Assembly: GCA_017472925.1 (NCBI GenBank)
Contig: JAFUNS010000043.1
Location: 1-46,443 of the forward strand
Length of the DNA stretch: 46,443 bases
Direction: 5' to 3'
Source of the DNA: Bacteroides sp.
GTDB taxonomy: Bacteria > Bacteroidota > Bacteroidia > Bacteroidales > Bacteroidaceae
Under the pieces are notes generated by a model. That model did no database searches. It had not been told where the DNA came from and saw nothing but the letters and a program-made list of their open reading frames with translations. The number at the start of each line of letters is the position of its first letter. The first letter of the stretch is position 1. Below are positions 23,183 through 32,172 of the stretch, in pieces. A program made the position numbers and the translations under genes.

Positions 23183-24102
23183 TGAACATGATGGACGAAC
23201 ATAACAAGCAGAACAACTGTCCCTCAGTAGCTACCATTGGTTTCTTCGATGGGGTTCATCAGGGGCATCGCTTCCTCATCAATCAAGTAAAGGAAGTGGC
23301 TGATGCATATGGTTTGTGTTCGTCGGTCATTACTTTTCCTACACATCCCAGAAAGGTGCTTCAACCCGAATTCTGTCCGTTATTACTCTCTACTCCCGAT
23401 GAGAAACTCCGCTTGTTGGAAGAAACAGGTATAGACCATTGCATCCTGTTGCCCTTTACCCTTGAGCTATCTCGCCTTTCGGCCTACGAGTTTATGCATC
23501 TGCTTCGCGAAGAGTATAATATCCGTGCATTGGTAATAGGATATGATCATCGTTTTGGTCATAACCGTTCAGAAACATTCGAGGATTATCAACGTTACGG
23601 CAAGGAGTTGGGTATACACATTGTACGTGCCGATGCCTATACGGAAGGCGAGGATAAGGTCAGTTCTTCGGTTGTGCGAAGATTGCTGGCACAAGGTGAT
23701 GTTACATCTGCGTCCACTTTACTGGGTTACCCCTACCCATTGGAAGGAAGGGTAACCGATGGTTATAAAGTGGGACGCAAGATAGGATTCCCAACTGCTA
23801 ATTTAGCCATTTCGCATCCTGACAAACTCATCCCTTGTGAAGGGGTATATGCCGTATCGGTATATGTAGAGGGAGAAAAATATGCAGGAATGTTGAACAT
23901 CGGGCATCGTCCTACATTGAACAATGGTACCAACTTGAGTATTGAGGTGCATATTTTAGGTTTTGCGGGTAATATTTACCACCAACCTATCCGCTTGGAA
24001 CTTCTCCATTTCCTTCGTCACGAAATGAAATTTGAATCTGTTGATGAATTGGTTCTACAAATGCAGAAAGACAAGGAAAGTATTCTTCAAATGCTTGGAT
24101 AG
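23182..24102 (+). CDS. ribF: Bifunctional riboflavin kinase/FAD synthetase
   Basis: 306 residues. Converts riboflavin to FMN and then to FAD. The N-terminal adenylyltransferase half shows GFFDGVHQGH (nucleotide-binding HxGH) and the SSSVVRRLLAQGDV segment; the C-terminal flavokinase half shows GRVTDGYKVGRKIGFPTANL and the GVYAVSVYVEGEKYAGMLNIG region. Length is standard. The start codon overlaps the stop of the HAD gene. M3/M4 (MNMMDEH) give alternative starts within 12 bases. Ends the three-gene operon; the convergent gene at 24110 begins its stop eight bases later. Confidence 0.93.
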   Translation: MNMMDEHNKQNNCPSVATIGFFDGVHQGHRFLINQVKEVADAYGLCSSVITFPTHPRKVLQPEFCPLLLSTPDEKLRLLEETGIDHCILLPFTLELSRLSAYEFMHLLREEYNIRALVIGYDHRFGHNRSETFEDYQRYGKELGIHIVRADAYTEGEDKVSSSVVRRLLAQGDVTSASTLLGYPYPLEGRVTDGYKVGRKIGFPTANLAISHPDKLIPCEGVYAVSVYVEGEKYAGMLNIGHRPTLNNGTNLSIEVHILGFAGNIYHQPIRLELLHFLRHEMKFESVDELVLQMQKDKESILQMLG

Positions 24103-24109
24103 GTTTTCT

Positions 24110-25198
24110 TTATTTTATCTGTATCATCTCTATGGGTTGTTGTTTGGTTGCATCCAATGGATGTGATTGATAGGTGGTATTCTCAAAATCGATATCCTTT
24201 AAATCAATGCATCGGATATTGCTATTATACATGGTACGATAATATAGCAAACATTTTTGAGTATCCGATATTGCCGTAAATTGAGTGGCACTAGGCACAT
24301 CAGCAGGAGCCTCGCCCATAGGGAACTGTATACCTACAGGTATATCGAAATTATTCAAGAGATGAAAGGCTTGTAAAACCGTTTGTTGGTTGGTCTCTTG
24401 TTGTGGTGCCGTTATTTGATAGAAAGTTGCCCGTACAAATCGAGAGGGAGATGTCACGTCACCTGGTAGTCCCAATAATCCGCTACCACCACCAAAAGGA
24501 GGAATGGTTAATGCCCCGAAAGAATGTTCGGGTGATGTGCCTGGATTCAGATTCAAATAATTATTTAAATTAGTCCAATGCCATTCCAAGCCTGGCGAAT
24601 TGGTAAGTACACCCAGTTTGTTTTCATAAAAATGAAGGCCTTCGTCAACTATTTCGAGTACTATTTGTCGACCTGAAGGTTCAGTAAATCGCCAATGTAC
24701 GGTAGATGAGCGTGGATCAATATTAATGATTCGTACTTTTCTTAGGGCATCTTTTACTTCGTCAACCGTACTACATTCTCCTAATACATATGATACTACT
24801 TGGAAATCGGCCAACGAATGTTTTTTGTCTGTTTCATCGAAGGGTTGGTATTTACCATAATTGGGGAAATAGAACAAGCCAGCAGCCAGTCCTTTTTCAT
24901 TCATCCCTTCTACTATAAATTCCTTTTGTTCTACCGCAAGACCTATGTATCCATGCTTGGTTGTGAATTTCAAACCATCTTCTCCTTGGGGAGTCAGTGA
25001 TTGGAGTTTTTGATTGCGAGGGACTACTATATAAAATGTATTCATGGTGGATGCCGCCCACTCTATAGTGCGTGCTGTAATGGTTGCTCCTTCTTTACTT
25101 TTCAAGGTAATACCAGTACAGGCATCTATCGGACTTTGGGTGGTAGACAAACTAATTGTGGCGAGTAAGAAAGCGTACAGTTTGGTATTCATATTCAT
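24110..25198 (-). CDS. Secreted choloylglycine hydrolase-family (Ntn) amidase
   Basis: 362 residues with an N-terminal signal sequence ending ...PIDA and Cys27 as the first residue after the predicted cut, the nucleophile of this N-terminal-nucleophile family. Conserved active-site parts seen: ACTGITLKS, the Arg in TARTIEW, LTNSPGLEWHWTNLNNYLNL (Asn of the TNSP motif) and the Arg in SRFVRATF. Members hydrolyse linear amides: conjugated bile salts, penicillin V or acyl-homoserine lactones. In a gut Bacteroidales, bile salt hydrolase is the leading idea, but the Glu in RTIEW where bile salt hydrolases have Asp leaves the substrate open. Exported to the periplasm. Stands alone between ribF (convergent) and an EamA transporter (divergent). 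Confidence 0.82.
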   Translation of the reverse strand: MNMNTKLYAFLLATISLSTTQSPIDACTGITLKSKEGATITARTIEWAASTMNTFYIVVPRNQKLQSLTPQGEDGLKFTTKHGYIGLAVEQKEFIVEGMNEKGLAAGLFYFPNYGKYQPFDETDKKHSLADFQVVSYVLGECSTVDEVKDALRKVRIINIDPRSSTVHWRFTEPSGRQIVLEIVDEGLHFYENKLGVLTNSPGLEWHWTNLNNYLNLNPGTSPEHSFGALTIPPFGGGSGLLGLPGDVTSPSRFVRATFYQITAPQQETNQQTVLQAFHLLNNFDIPVGIQFPMGEAPADVPSATQFTAISDTQKCLLYYRTMYNSNIRCIDLKDIDFENTTYQSHPLDATKQQPIEMIQIK

Positions 25199-25272
25199 TT
25201 GTTTTGGTGAAAACTTTCAACAAATGATATAAGAATATGTTTGCATATGAAAGTTAATCTTTGGAAAAGAAT

Positions 25273-25280
25273 TATCTTTG
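25273..25280 (+). promoter_or_regulatory. -7 box upstream of the EamA transporter
   Basis: TATCTTTG matches TAnnTTTG, 22 bases before the ATG at 25302. No good -33 box. Confidence 0.4.
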
Positions 25281-25301
25281 TGCCCTATAAAGGTATAACG
25301 G

Positions 25302-26177
25302 ATGGAACAGAATAAATCGCTTGTATTTTATCATATATTGGCTGTGTTAACCATTATTATATGGGGAACCACTTTTGTATCTACCAAAGTATTGTTGCAA
25401 AATGGGCTTGACCCGGTAGAAATCATGTTCTATCGTTTTGCCATTGCTTATGTATGTATACTCTTCATTTCTCACAATCGATTGTGGGCTAATAGCTGGA
25501 AGGATGAAGGACTGTTATTCTTGTTGGGAATAACAGGTGGCTCACTTTATTTTATAGCCGAGAATACGGCATTACAATACACACAAGCATCGAATGTGGC
25601 CTTATTGGTGTGCACAGCTCCTCTTTTTACGGCATTAGTAAGTCATTGGTTTGGTAAGGAACCTCTGCACAAGAATACGTTGAAAGGGGGCTTTGTAGGT
25701 CTTATTGGGGTGGCTTTGGTAGTGTTCAATGGGAGTGTATTGCTCGAGATTAATCCGCTAGGCGATTTCTTGAGTTTGGCATCGGCAGCTATGTGGGCAT
25801 TCTATTGTTTGATTTTGAAACGTCTGGAAGGGCGTTATCCTACTCTTTACATTACCCGCAAAGTGTTTGCATACGGCATACTATCGTTGGTTTTCTATTT
25901 CCTTTTTTACCCATTGGAAATTAAGACCGATATTTTGCTTAGACCTGTAGTAAGTTATAACTTGTTATTTTTGGGGATTGTGGCCTCTATGGTTTGTTTC
26001 TTCACCTATAACATAGCGGTGAAGCACATAGGAGCTATCAAGGCGATTAATTATGGATATATCCAACCACTTGTTACCATGGTTACATCGGCTATTGTCC
26101 TTTCGGAAACAATCACGGTCGCTTCGCTGATAGGGGCCGTATTTATTATAGGAGGAGTATATTGGGCTGAGAAATAA
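25302..26177 (+). CDS. EamA/DMT-family transporter
   Basis: 291 residues with about ten hydrophobic segments in two homologous halves (EamA repeats). Typical features: the first helix with IIWGTTFVSTKVLLQNG, FYRFAIAYVCILF in helix 2, TQASNVALLVCTAPLFTALV near helix 4, and the second-half GAIKAINYGYIQPLVTMVTS. Exports small metabolites such as amino acids or nucleosides across the inner membrane; substrate not predictable. Own promoter, and a strong bidirectional terminator follows at 26178. Confidence 0.85.
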   Translation: MEQNKSLVFYHILAVLTIIIWGTTFVSTKVLLQNGLDPVEIMFYRFAIAYVCILFISHNRLWANSWKDEGLLFLLGITGGSLYFIAENTALQYTQASNVALLVCTAPLFTALVSHWFGKEPLHKNTLKGGFVGLIGVALVVFNGSVLLEINPLGDFLSLASAAMWAFYCLILKRLEGRYPTLYITRKVFAYGILSLVFYFLFYPLEIKTDILLRPVVSYNLLFLGIVASMVCFFTYNIAVKHIGAIKAINYGYIQPLVTMVTSAIVLSETITVASLIGAVFIIGGVYWAEK

Positions 26178-26216
26178 AAAGAAGTGGGTGTGTAGAGATA
26201 CACACCCACTTCTTTT
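26178..26216. terminator. Bidirectional terminator
   Basis: AAAGAAGTGGGTGTGTA, loop GAGA, TACACACCCACTTCTTT: perfect 17-base arms flanked by A and T runs on both sides. Serves the EamA gene (plus) and the leuS-yitT operon (minus). Confidence 0.9.
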
Positions 26217-26223
26217 TTTATAG

Positions 26224-27123
26224 TTATTTTACTTTAAGCTTATCGAATCCTTCGCCATATACACCCACTACATTACTTTGTGAGATGAAGGCGTCGGGAT
26301 CTATATCTTTAACCAATCGGAAGATATCAAGCGACTGACTCTTTTTAGCCAATACTACGACCACTTTCACATCTTGCTTACTGTACCAACCTGTACCATT
26401 CAATAAGGTTACACCGCGCTTGATTTGTTGGTTGATACCTTCGGCTATTTCTTCGTACTTGCGCGAGAAGATAAGGAACTGAACAGATTGGCGGGCGCTG
26501 TTCACCACATAGTCAATCACAAAACTAAGGATAAACAATACGGTAAATCCGAACAATACACGCTTCCAGTCATGGAATACAAAATAACAGGATGAAATGA
26601 TGATGATGTCCAAATACATAATCAATCGGCCCAAAGTAACATCCTTGTACTTGTTGATAATCCATGCGATGATATCGGTACCTCCGGTACTACCATTATT
26701 GATAAAAACAAACCCCATACCAAAACCCAGTATGCCGGCACCAATGATACAAGCCATAAATTCTTGACCGGGTCCTAACAAAAGTGGCAAATTACCATTT
26801 TCGTCTCTCAATATCTGTTGCACGGCCCACAAAAAGAAGGTCAGTGCAAAGATGGCGTAGATAGTCTTGATACAAAACTTGAAACCCAATATTTTCAAGG
26901 CAAATAGCATGAACAAGGCATTGATAAAGAAGTAGGATACCTGAATCTCTATGCCTGTTGCATAATAGATAATAGCCGAAATACCGGTTACACCCCCAGT
27001 GGTGATTTCATAGGGAAGCATAAATGCGCCCCAACCTACTGCATAGCAGATAAGTCCAAAGGTAATGGCCAGATAGTCCTTGATTTCTCTGGCCCAGTTT
27101 GTTTTTAGAATTACTTGTTTCAT
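26224..27123 (-). CDS. YitT-family membrane protein with DUF2179 domain
   Basis: 299 residues. Five to six membrane segments form the YitT domain (GLICYAVGWGAFMLPYEITT, GGVTGISAIIYYATG, GILGFGMGFVFINNGSTGGT, DIIAWIINKYKDVTLGRLIM). The C-terminal ~85 residues are the soluble DUF2179 domain (QSVQFLIFSRKYEEIAEGIN, GTGWYSKQDVKVVVVLAKKS, ending DPDAFISQSNVVGVYGEGFD). Transport function unproven. Begins two bases after the leuS stop, so it is expressed from the leuS transcript; this gene order is common in Bacteroidales. Confidence 0.88.
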   Translation of the reverse strand: MKQVILKTNWAREIKDYLAITFGLICYAVGWGAFMLPYEITTGGVTGISAIIYYATGIEIQVSYFFINALFMLFALKILGFKFCIKTIYAIFALTFFLWAVQQILRDENGNLPLLLGPGQEFMACIIGAGILGFGMGFVFINNGSTGGTDIIAWIINKYKDVTLGRLIMYLDIIIISSCYFVFHDWKRVLFGFTVLFILSFVIDYVVNSARQSVQFLIFSRKYEEIAEGINQQIKRGVTLLNGTGWYSKQDVKVVVVLAKKSQSLDIFRLVKDIDPDAFISQSNVVGVYGEGFDKLKVK

Positions 27124-27125
27124 AA

Positions 27126-29960
27126 TTATAGAACGACGTTAACGATCTTCTTTGGAACAATGATGACTTTCTTCGGAGTCTTGCCTTCAATCCACTTTTG
27201 AGCTTGTTCGTTAGAGAGAACAGCAGCTTCGATAGTGGCATTGTCGGCATCAGCAGCAAATTCCAAGTTGAAACGCGCCTTACCGTTGAACGAAATGGTA
27301 TACTTCACGGTGTCTTCCTTCAAATAGTCTTCATTGTATACAGGCCATTGGGCATCGCAAACGGTAGTTGTGCTACCCAAAAGTTCCCACAACTCTTCGG
27401 CCAAGTGAGGAGCGAACGGAGCGAGAAGCACGGTGAGGAATTTCAATACTTCCTTGTTGTGGCACTTCAAAGCACCCAATTCATTCACACAAATCATAAA
27501 GGCACTGATGCTGGTATTGTAAGAGAAGGTTTCAATATCACCTGTTACCTTCTTGATAAGCTTGTGGATAGCCTTGAGCTCTTCCTTGGTGGGTTCGCCA
27601 TCTACAGGAAGGAATTCGTCGTTACGGCTATAGAACAAAGCCCAAAGTTTCTTTAAGAAACGGTGTACACCATCAATACCGTTGGTATCCCAAGGCTTAC
27701 TTTGTTCTACAGGGCCGAGGAACATTTCGTACATACGGAGCGTATCGGCACCGTACTTTTCAACAATCATATCCGGATTTACTACGTTGTACATGGACTT
27801 AGACATCTTTTCTACTGCCCAACCACAAATGTACTTACCATCTTCGAGGATGAATTCAGCATTGTTGTATTCCGGACGCCATGCCTTGAATGCTTCTACA
27901 TCGAGGATATCGTTTGATACAATGTTTACATCCACGTGAAGCGGAGTCACATCGTATTGGTCTTTCAAGCCGAGAGAAACGAAGGTATTGGTATCCTTGA
28001 TACGATATACAAAGTTGCTTCGACCTTGAATCATACCTTGGTTAACGAGCTTTTGGAATGGTTCTTCCTTCACACTCACGCCAAGGTCGTGCAAGAACTT
28101 GTTCCAGAAACGAGAGTAAATCAAGTGACCGGTAGCATGTTCAGTACCACCTACATAAAGGTCAACGTTCTGCCAGTAGTTGTCCGCTTTTTCCGATACC
28201 AAGGCTTCGGTGTTGTGTGGGTCCATATAGCGGATGTAGTAAGCCGATGAACCGGCAAAGCCCGGCATGGTATTGAGTTCGAGTGGGAATACATTTACGT
28301 TGTCGATGAGAGTATTGTCCACTACTTCACCCTTCTGAACGTCCCAAGCCCACTTGGTTGCATTACCCAATGGAGGTTCGCCTGTTTCTGTAGGGAGAAA
28401 CTTGCTTACTTCCGGCAATTCGAGCGGCAACTTGGCCGAGTCAATCATATAAGGCATACCATCCTTGTAGTATACAGGGAACGGTTCACCCCAATAGCGT
28501 TGACGACTGAAGATAGCGTCACGGAGACGGAAGTTTACCTTCACACGACCGAGGTTGTGTTCCTTTACATATTTCTTGGTAGCGGCAATCGCTTCCTTGA
28601 TAGTCAAGCCATTCAAAGAGAGGTCACAATACGGAGTAACACCTGCTTTAGGTGAGTTGGTTACAATACCTTCCTTGGCATCGAAGCTTTCTTCGCTTAC
28701 ATCGCAACCTTCTACCAACGGAACGATAGGCAAACCGAAGTGCTTAGCGAAAGCGTAGTCACGGCTATCGTGAGCAGGAACGGCCATGATGGCACCTGTA
28801 CCATAACCTGCCAATACATAATCGCTGATCCAAATGGGTACAGCATCGCCGGTAAACGGATTGATGGCATACGAACCACTGAACACACCGGTTACCTTGC
28901 GGTCGGCAATACGTTCACGTTCGGTACGCTTCTTGGTTCTATCCAAATAAGCTTCCACTTCTTCCTTCTGGTCAGCAGTAGTCAATTGGGCTACTAATTC
29001 ACTTTCCGGAGCCAATACCATGAAGGTTACCCCGAACATAGTATCTGCACGAGTGGTGAAGATGGTAAATTCCATGTCGCTGTCCTTTACCTTGAATTGT
29101 ACTTCGGCACCTTCCGAACGACCAATCCAGTTCTTTTGAGTTTCCTTCAACGATTCTGTCCAGTCGATGTTATCTAATCCGTCGAGCAGGCGTTGTGCGT
29201 ATGCCGATACACGCAAGCACCATTGACGCATCTTCTTCTGAACCACCGGGTGACCACCACGTTCAGATACACCGTCTACTACTTCGTCGTTAGCCAATAC
29301 GGTACCCAGAGCCGGACACCAGTTCACCATGGTTTCACCCAAGTAAGCAATACGATAGTTCATCAAGATTTCCTGTTGTTCCTTTTCGCTCTTGGCATTC
29401 CATTCTTCGGCAGTGAATTTCAGTTCTTCGCTACAAGCAGCATCGATTCCTTCAGTACCCTTCTGTGCAAAATGTTCTTCGAGTTTGCTGATAGGCATAG
29501 CCTTGCCGCAAGTGTTGCAATAGAAGTGGTTGAACATTTGTTGGAAAGCCCATTGAGTCCAATGGTAGTAACCCGGTTCGCAAGTGCGTACTTCACGATC
29601 CCAGTCAAAGCAGAAACCAATCTTGTCTAACTGTTCGCGGTAGCGGTTGATGTTGGCTTCGGTTGTTACGGCCGGATGCTGACCGGTTTGGATAGCATAT
29701 TGTTCAGCAGGAAGGCCATACGCATCGTAACCCATCGGGTTCAATACGTTGAAACCTTGCAAGCGCTTGTAACGTGCATAAATATCACTGGCGATATAGC
29801 CAAGTGGGTGACCTACGTGCAAGCCGGCTCCCGATGGATAAGGGAACATGTTCAGCACATAGAACTTTTTCTTCGATTCGTCTTCCACAACTTTGTAGGT
29901 CTTGTTGTCCACCCAACGTTGTTGCCATTTCTTCTCAATCTCTCTGAAATTGTATTCCAT
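27126..29960 (-). CDS. leuS: Leucyl-tRNA synthetase
   Basis: 944 residues, the expected length for Bacteroidetes. Charges tRNA-Leu. Class I signatures: [16 protein letters not shown] (HIGH motif as HVGH) near residue 40 and EKMSKSMYN (KMSKS) near residue 710. The CP1 editing domain is present between them (threonine-rich [15 protein letters not shown] and [20 protein letters not shown]), and a zinc-like knuckle CNTCGKAMP lies near residue 150. A Bacteroidetes-type insert follows the KMSKS-proximal region. Start ATG 29960 is preceded by an AT-rich leader and the -7 box at 29998-30005. Cotranscribed with yitT. Confidence 0.97.
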   Translation of the reverse strand: MEYNFREIEKKWQQRWVDNKTYKVVEDESKKKFYVLNMFPYPSGAGLHVGHPLGYIASDIYARYKRLQGFNVLNPMGYDAYGLPAEQYAIQTGQHPAVTTEANINRYREQLDKIGFCFDWDREVRTCEPGYYHWTQWAFQQMFNHFYCNTCGKAMPISKLEEHFAQKGTEGIDAACSEELKFTAEEWNAKSEKEQQEILMNYRIAYLGETMVNWCPALGTVLANDEVVDGVSERGGHPVVQKKMRQWCLRVSAYAQRLLDGLDNIDWTESLKETQKNWIGRSEGAEVQFKVKDSDMEFTIFTTRADTMFGVTFMVLAPESELVAQLTTADQKEEVEAYLDRTKKRTERERIADRKVTGVFSGSYAINPFTGDAVPIWISDYVLAGYGTGAIMAVPAHDSRDYAFAKHFGLPIVPLVEGCDVSEESFDAKEGIVTNSPKAGVTPYCDLSLNGLTIKEAIAATKKYVKEHNLGRVKVNFRLRDAIFSRQRYWGEPFPVYYKDGMPYMIDSAKLPLELPEVSKFLPTETGEPPLGNATKWAWDVQKGEVVDNTLIDNVNVFPLELNTMPGFAGSSAYYIRYMDPHNTEALVSEKADNYWQNVDLYVGGTEHATGHLIYSRFWNKFLHDLGVSVKEEPFQKLVNQGMIQGRSNFVYRIKDTNTFVSLGLKDQYDVTPLHVDVNIVSNDILDVEAFKAWRPEYNNAEFILEDGKYICGWAVEKMSKSMYNVVNPDMIVEKYGADTLRMYEMFLGPVEQSKPWDTNGIDGVHRFLKKLWALFYSRNDEFLPVDGEPTKEELKAIHKLIKKVTGDIETFSYNTSISAFMICVNELGALKCHNKEVLKFLTVLLAPFAPHLAEELWELLGSTTTVCDAQWPVYNEDYLKEDTVKYTISFNGKARFNLEFAADADNATIEAAVLSNEQAQKWIEGKTPKKVIIVPKKIVNVVL

Positions 29961-29997
29961 GATTTTATAATTGTTTTATTGTTTTCAAATTAATGCG

Positions 29998-30005
29998 CAA
30001 AGATA
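29998..30005 (-). promoter_or_regulatory. -7 box of leuS
   Basis: On the minus strand TATCTTTG (TAnnTTTG), 38 bases before the leuS start. No -33 TTTG at the usual distance. Confidence 0.55.
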
Positions 30006-30063
30006 CAAAGACTTCCGCAATAAATACGTGAAGTTTCGGGTGAAAGTTACTATCCGGATGCGA

Positions 30064-30687
30064 CTATTTCAATGTTTCGGCCTTGTCAATGTAAAGTGTA
30101 CCGCTCAAATGGTCTATTTCGTGTTGGAAGATGATGGCGGTAAAGCCTTCAATCGTATCACATTGTAGCTCGAAAGTGGTAGGATGATTGAACGTTACCA
30201 CCACCTGTTTGCTACGCATGACCTCCCCTCTTTGGTTGGGCACCGACAGACATCCTTCCCATCCTTTTTGCTTTTCGTCCGACAGGTATGTGAGGCATGG
30301 ATTGACATAGAATTCAAAGGGTTGTTCGGGTTTGTCAAAGCGTTGCACGGCCACTACTTGTCGGCCTATCCCTACTTGTGGAGCGGCTATCCCTACTCCT
30401 TCGTTTCCTGGGTCAGTAACAGTGAGCAACATCCGTTCTTTCAACAATTGGAATGCAGGATGTTGGATGTCGGCTTGTGTCAAGGGTTGGCTGGGTTGAC
30501 GGAGGAATATGGAATCTTCCGCGTTGTCGATGGTCCATAGACGCATCTTGGTACCGGGAGCATCGTTTATCAAAGCTTCTTCATTGGGAGTCCATGTATG
30601 GCTGGTACTACAACTTTGGGTACTTATGGTTATTAGTAAAAGGGCCGTTGCAAGGAAGGCCAATCCTTTCAGAGTTGTTCTTTTCAT
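30064..30687 (-). CDS. Lipoprotein-type peptide deformylase homologue
   Basis: 207 residues. All three deformylase motifs are intact: GIAAPQVG (99-106), EGCLS with metal ligand Cys146, and QHEIDH with His189, Glu190 and His193. Deformylases normally remove the formyl group from nascent proteins in the cytoplasm. This one has a typical N-terminal lipoprotein signal: MKRTTLKG, a hydrophobic core LAFLATALLLITIS, and TQSC with Cys26. It should be exported and anchored to a membrane. About 60 residues separate the lipid anchor from the catalytic core. A periplasmic deformylase would need another substrate, for instance formylated peptides. It is a second, specialised copy if a normal def exists elsewhere. 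Confidence 0.85.
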   Translation of the reverse strand: MKRTTLKGLAFLATALLLITISTQSCSTSHTWTPNEEALINDAPGTKMRLWTIDNAEDSIFLRQPSQPLTQADIQHPAFQLLKERMLLTVTDPGNEGVGIAAPQVGIGRQVVAVQRFDKPEQPFEFYVNPCLTYLSDEKQKGWEGCLSVPNQRGEVMRSKQVVVTFNHPTTFELQCDTIEGFTAIIFQHEIDHLSGTLYIDKAETLK

Positions 30688-30737
30688 GTGTTTCGTTATT
30701 TATGGATTCAATCAAGCACAAAGATAATTTAAATTCC

Positions 30738-30745
30738 TATTTTTG
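30738..30745 (+). promoter_or_regulatory. -7 box of the TfoX-like gene
   Basis: TATTTTTG matches TAnnTTTG, 41 bases before the start codon at 30787, in the divergent gap between def-like and TfoX-like genes. Confidence 0.5.
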
Positions 30746-30786
30746 CAGAAAGAAATTTTGAATAAATAATCCTATGAAGAAGGAAA

Positions 30787-31104
30787 ATGGCAAGCAATCC
30801 CGATTTAGTACAATACATTGCCGACCAGATGAATCGGGCCGGCGAAATCACATCCAAGAAAATGTTTGGTGAGTATGGACTCTATTGCAACGGAAAGTTC
30901 TTTGCGATGGTGTGTGATGACCGATTGCTTTTTAAACCTACAGAAGGTGGCCGGGCTCTATTGGGTACTCCTGTTCTCCAATTGCCCTATCCCGGTGCTA
31001 AACCTTGTTTCTACATAGAGAATGTAGATGACCATGAGTTGCTTGTGGCGTTGGCTCAAGTTACTTGCAAGGAACTTCCTGAACCGAAAGTCAAGAAGAA
31101 ATGA
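30787..31104 (+). CDS. TfoX N-terminal domain protein
   Basis: 105 residues: the TfoX_N domain only. Seen: ITSKKMFGEYGLYCNGKFFA, DRLLFKPTEGGRALL, and PGAKPCFYIENVDDHELLV. In gamma-proteobacteria TfoX/Sxy regulates competence; single-domain members in Bacteroidetes have no established role. ATG at 30774 upstream is out of frame. Ends with a basic tail (EPKVKKK), and the stop codon lies in the arm of the hairpin at 31101. Confidence 0.85.
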   Translation: MASNPDLVQYIADQMNRAGEITSKKMFGEYGLYCNGKFFAMVCDDRLLFKPTEGGRALLGTPVLQLPYPGAKPCFYIENVDDHELLVALAQVTCKELPEPKVKKK

Positions 31105-31136
31105 GTGGATGTTTGTTCCCACTCCCATCCACTCAT
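31101..31136. terminator. Hairpin between convergent genes
   Basis: Perfect 11-base arms ATGAGTGGATG (31101-31111) and CATCCACTCAT (31126-31136) between the TfoX-like gene and the methyltransferase gene. There is no T run, so it may act as a weak or Rho-assisted terminator for either strand. Confidence 0.5.
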
Positions 31137-31144
31137 ATGATAAA

Positions 31145-31915
31145 TCACTTTTGGCCTATATAGAATACATATCCATAATATTCCCTGTATTTTTGATATA
31201 ATTTTGCTTCATAACGCTGATTGGTTATCAAAGCTTGTGCCGTTGGATTATCCATATATTTCTGTAAGAAGATTTCTTGTGCTTTCTGTTGAGGAATATA
31301 ATACTCTTTCGTCCAACAATCTTCTGGTAATACGAAAGTGATGATATTCTTATATCCAGCTTCTTCCATCTGTCTTACTTTATTGGGTAATGTGTCTATT
31401 TCCGGATAAGCATCTGTCCAAAAGTCTTCTATTTCTTTCGGACGATTGTTGGTAAGCCAGGTTGCTTCGGTTACGGCAATATATCCATAGGTCTTAATGA
31501 AATGATACCATTCTTTTATTCCCCGTTGAAAACCAATGTTATAAATGGCTCCTTCTGACCATATCGCGTCGAATGATTCTTTTTCAAAAGGAAGCTTTCC
31601 CATGTCGCCAACCATTGTGTCTATCTTTCCTAATAAAATAGTTTGATTAGTACGAACACTCAGTTTTTCAATGAATTGCGGGAATAGATCGATGGCTGTA
31701 ATTTGTACCTTGTTATGTTTTGCTATGGCAAGTGAAGATGACCCGGTTCCACATCCCAAATCGGCTATATGAGGATTATTCGGTAAGTCTTTTAAATAGG
31801 AAAAAGCTTTTAAAGTACATGCTTCACTACCCGGTCCTTGTCGGTCGGTGCTGGAGAAGTATTCACAAATTAATTGGAAATCGAATTCGTTGATGGAATG
31901 ATTATCATTACTCAT
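31145..31915 (-). CDS. Class I SAM-dependent methyltransferase
   Basis: 256 residues. SAM motif I is IADLGCGTGSSSLAIA near residue 57, motif II acidic residue in ITAIDLFPQF, and the post-motif region FDAIWSEGAIYNIGFQRGI with the Bacteroides-type EATWLTNNRPKEIEDFW. Methyl acceptor unknown; such stand-alone enzymes usually act on small molecules. Divergent from the PanE-like gene over about 250 bases, in which ATAACCGT (31994-32001) and ACGGTTAT (32018-32025) form an inverted repeat. Confidence 0.85.
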   Translation of the reverse strand: MSNDNHSINEFDFQLICEYFSSTDRQGPGSEACTLKAFSYLKDLPNNPHIADLGCGTGSSSLAIAKHNKVQITAIDLFPQFIEKLSVRTNQTILLGKIDTMVGDMGKLPFEKESFDAIWSEGAIYNIGFQRGIKEWYHFIKTYGYIAVTEATWLTNNRPKEIEDFWTDAYPEIDTLPNKVRQMEEAGYKNIITFVLPEDCWTKEYYIPQQKAQEIFLQKYMDNPTAQALITNQRYEAKLYQKYREYYGYVFYIGQK

Positions 31916-32136
31916 AATTGTTCATTTTTAGGGTTAATATTGAGATATAAATTTTAGCTCAGAAAGGAAATGCCTGTCTGAGAAATCCAAAGGATAACCG
32001 TCAACCATTTGGCCGAAACGGTTATTTATATCACAATATCCGAATTCGTATTAATCATCCGAGGGCAAAGATAAGAACTTTTTGCCTTTTAGCTAATATT
32101 CTTTTGTAATATTAAATTTGATTGCCAAAGAATAAT

Positions 32137-32144
32137 TACCTTTG
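32137..32144 (+). promoter_or_regulatory. -7 box of the PanE-like gene
   Basis: TACCTTTG matches TAnnTTTG, 29 bases before the ATG. TTTG at 32117-32120 is only 16 bases away, shorter than usual. Confidence 0.45.
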
Positions 32145-32172
32145 CCGCTGTTTTAATAGAAAATAGATTCTT

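Noticed and set aside
28740-29993. Several long open frames on the plus strand opposite leuS
   Set aside because: They are antisense to a strongly conserved synthetase and show no family features.
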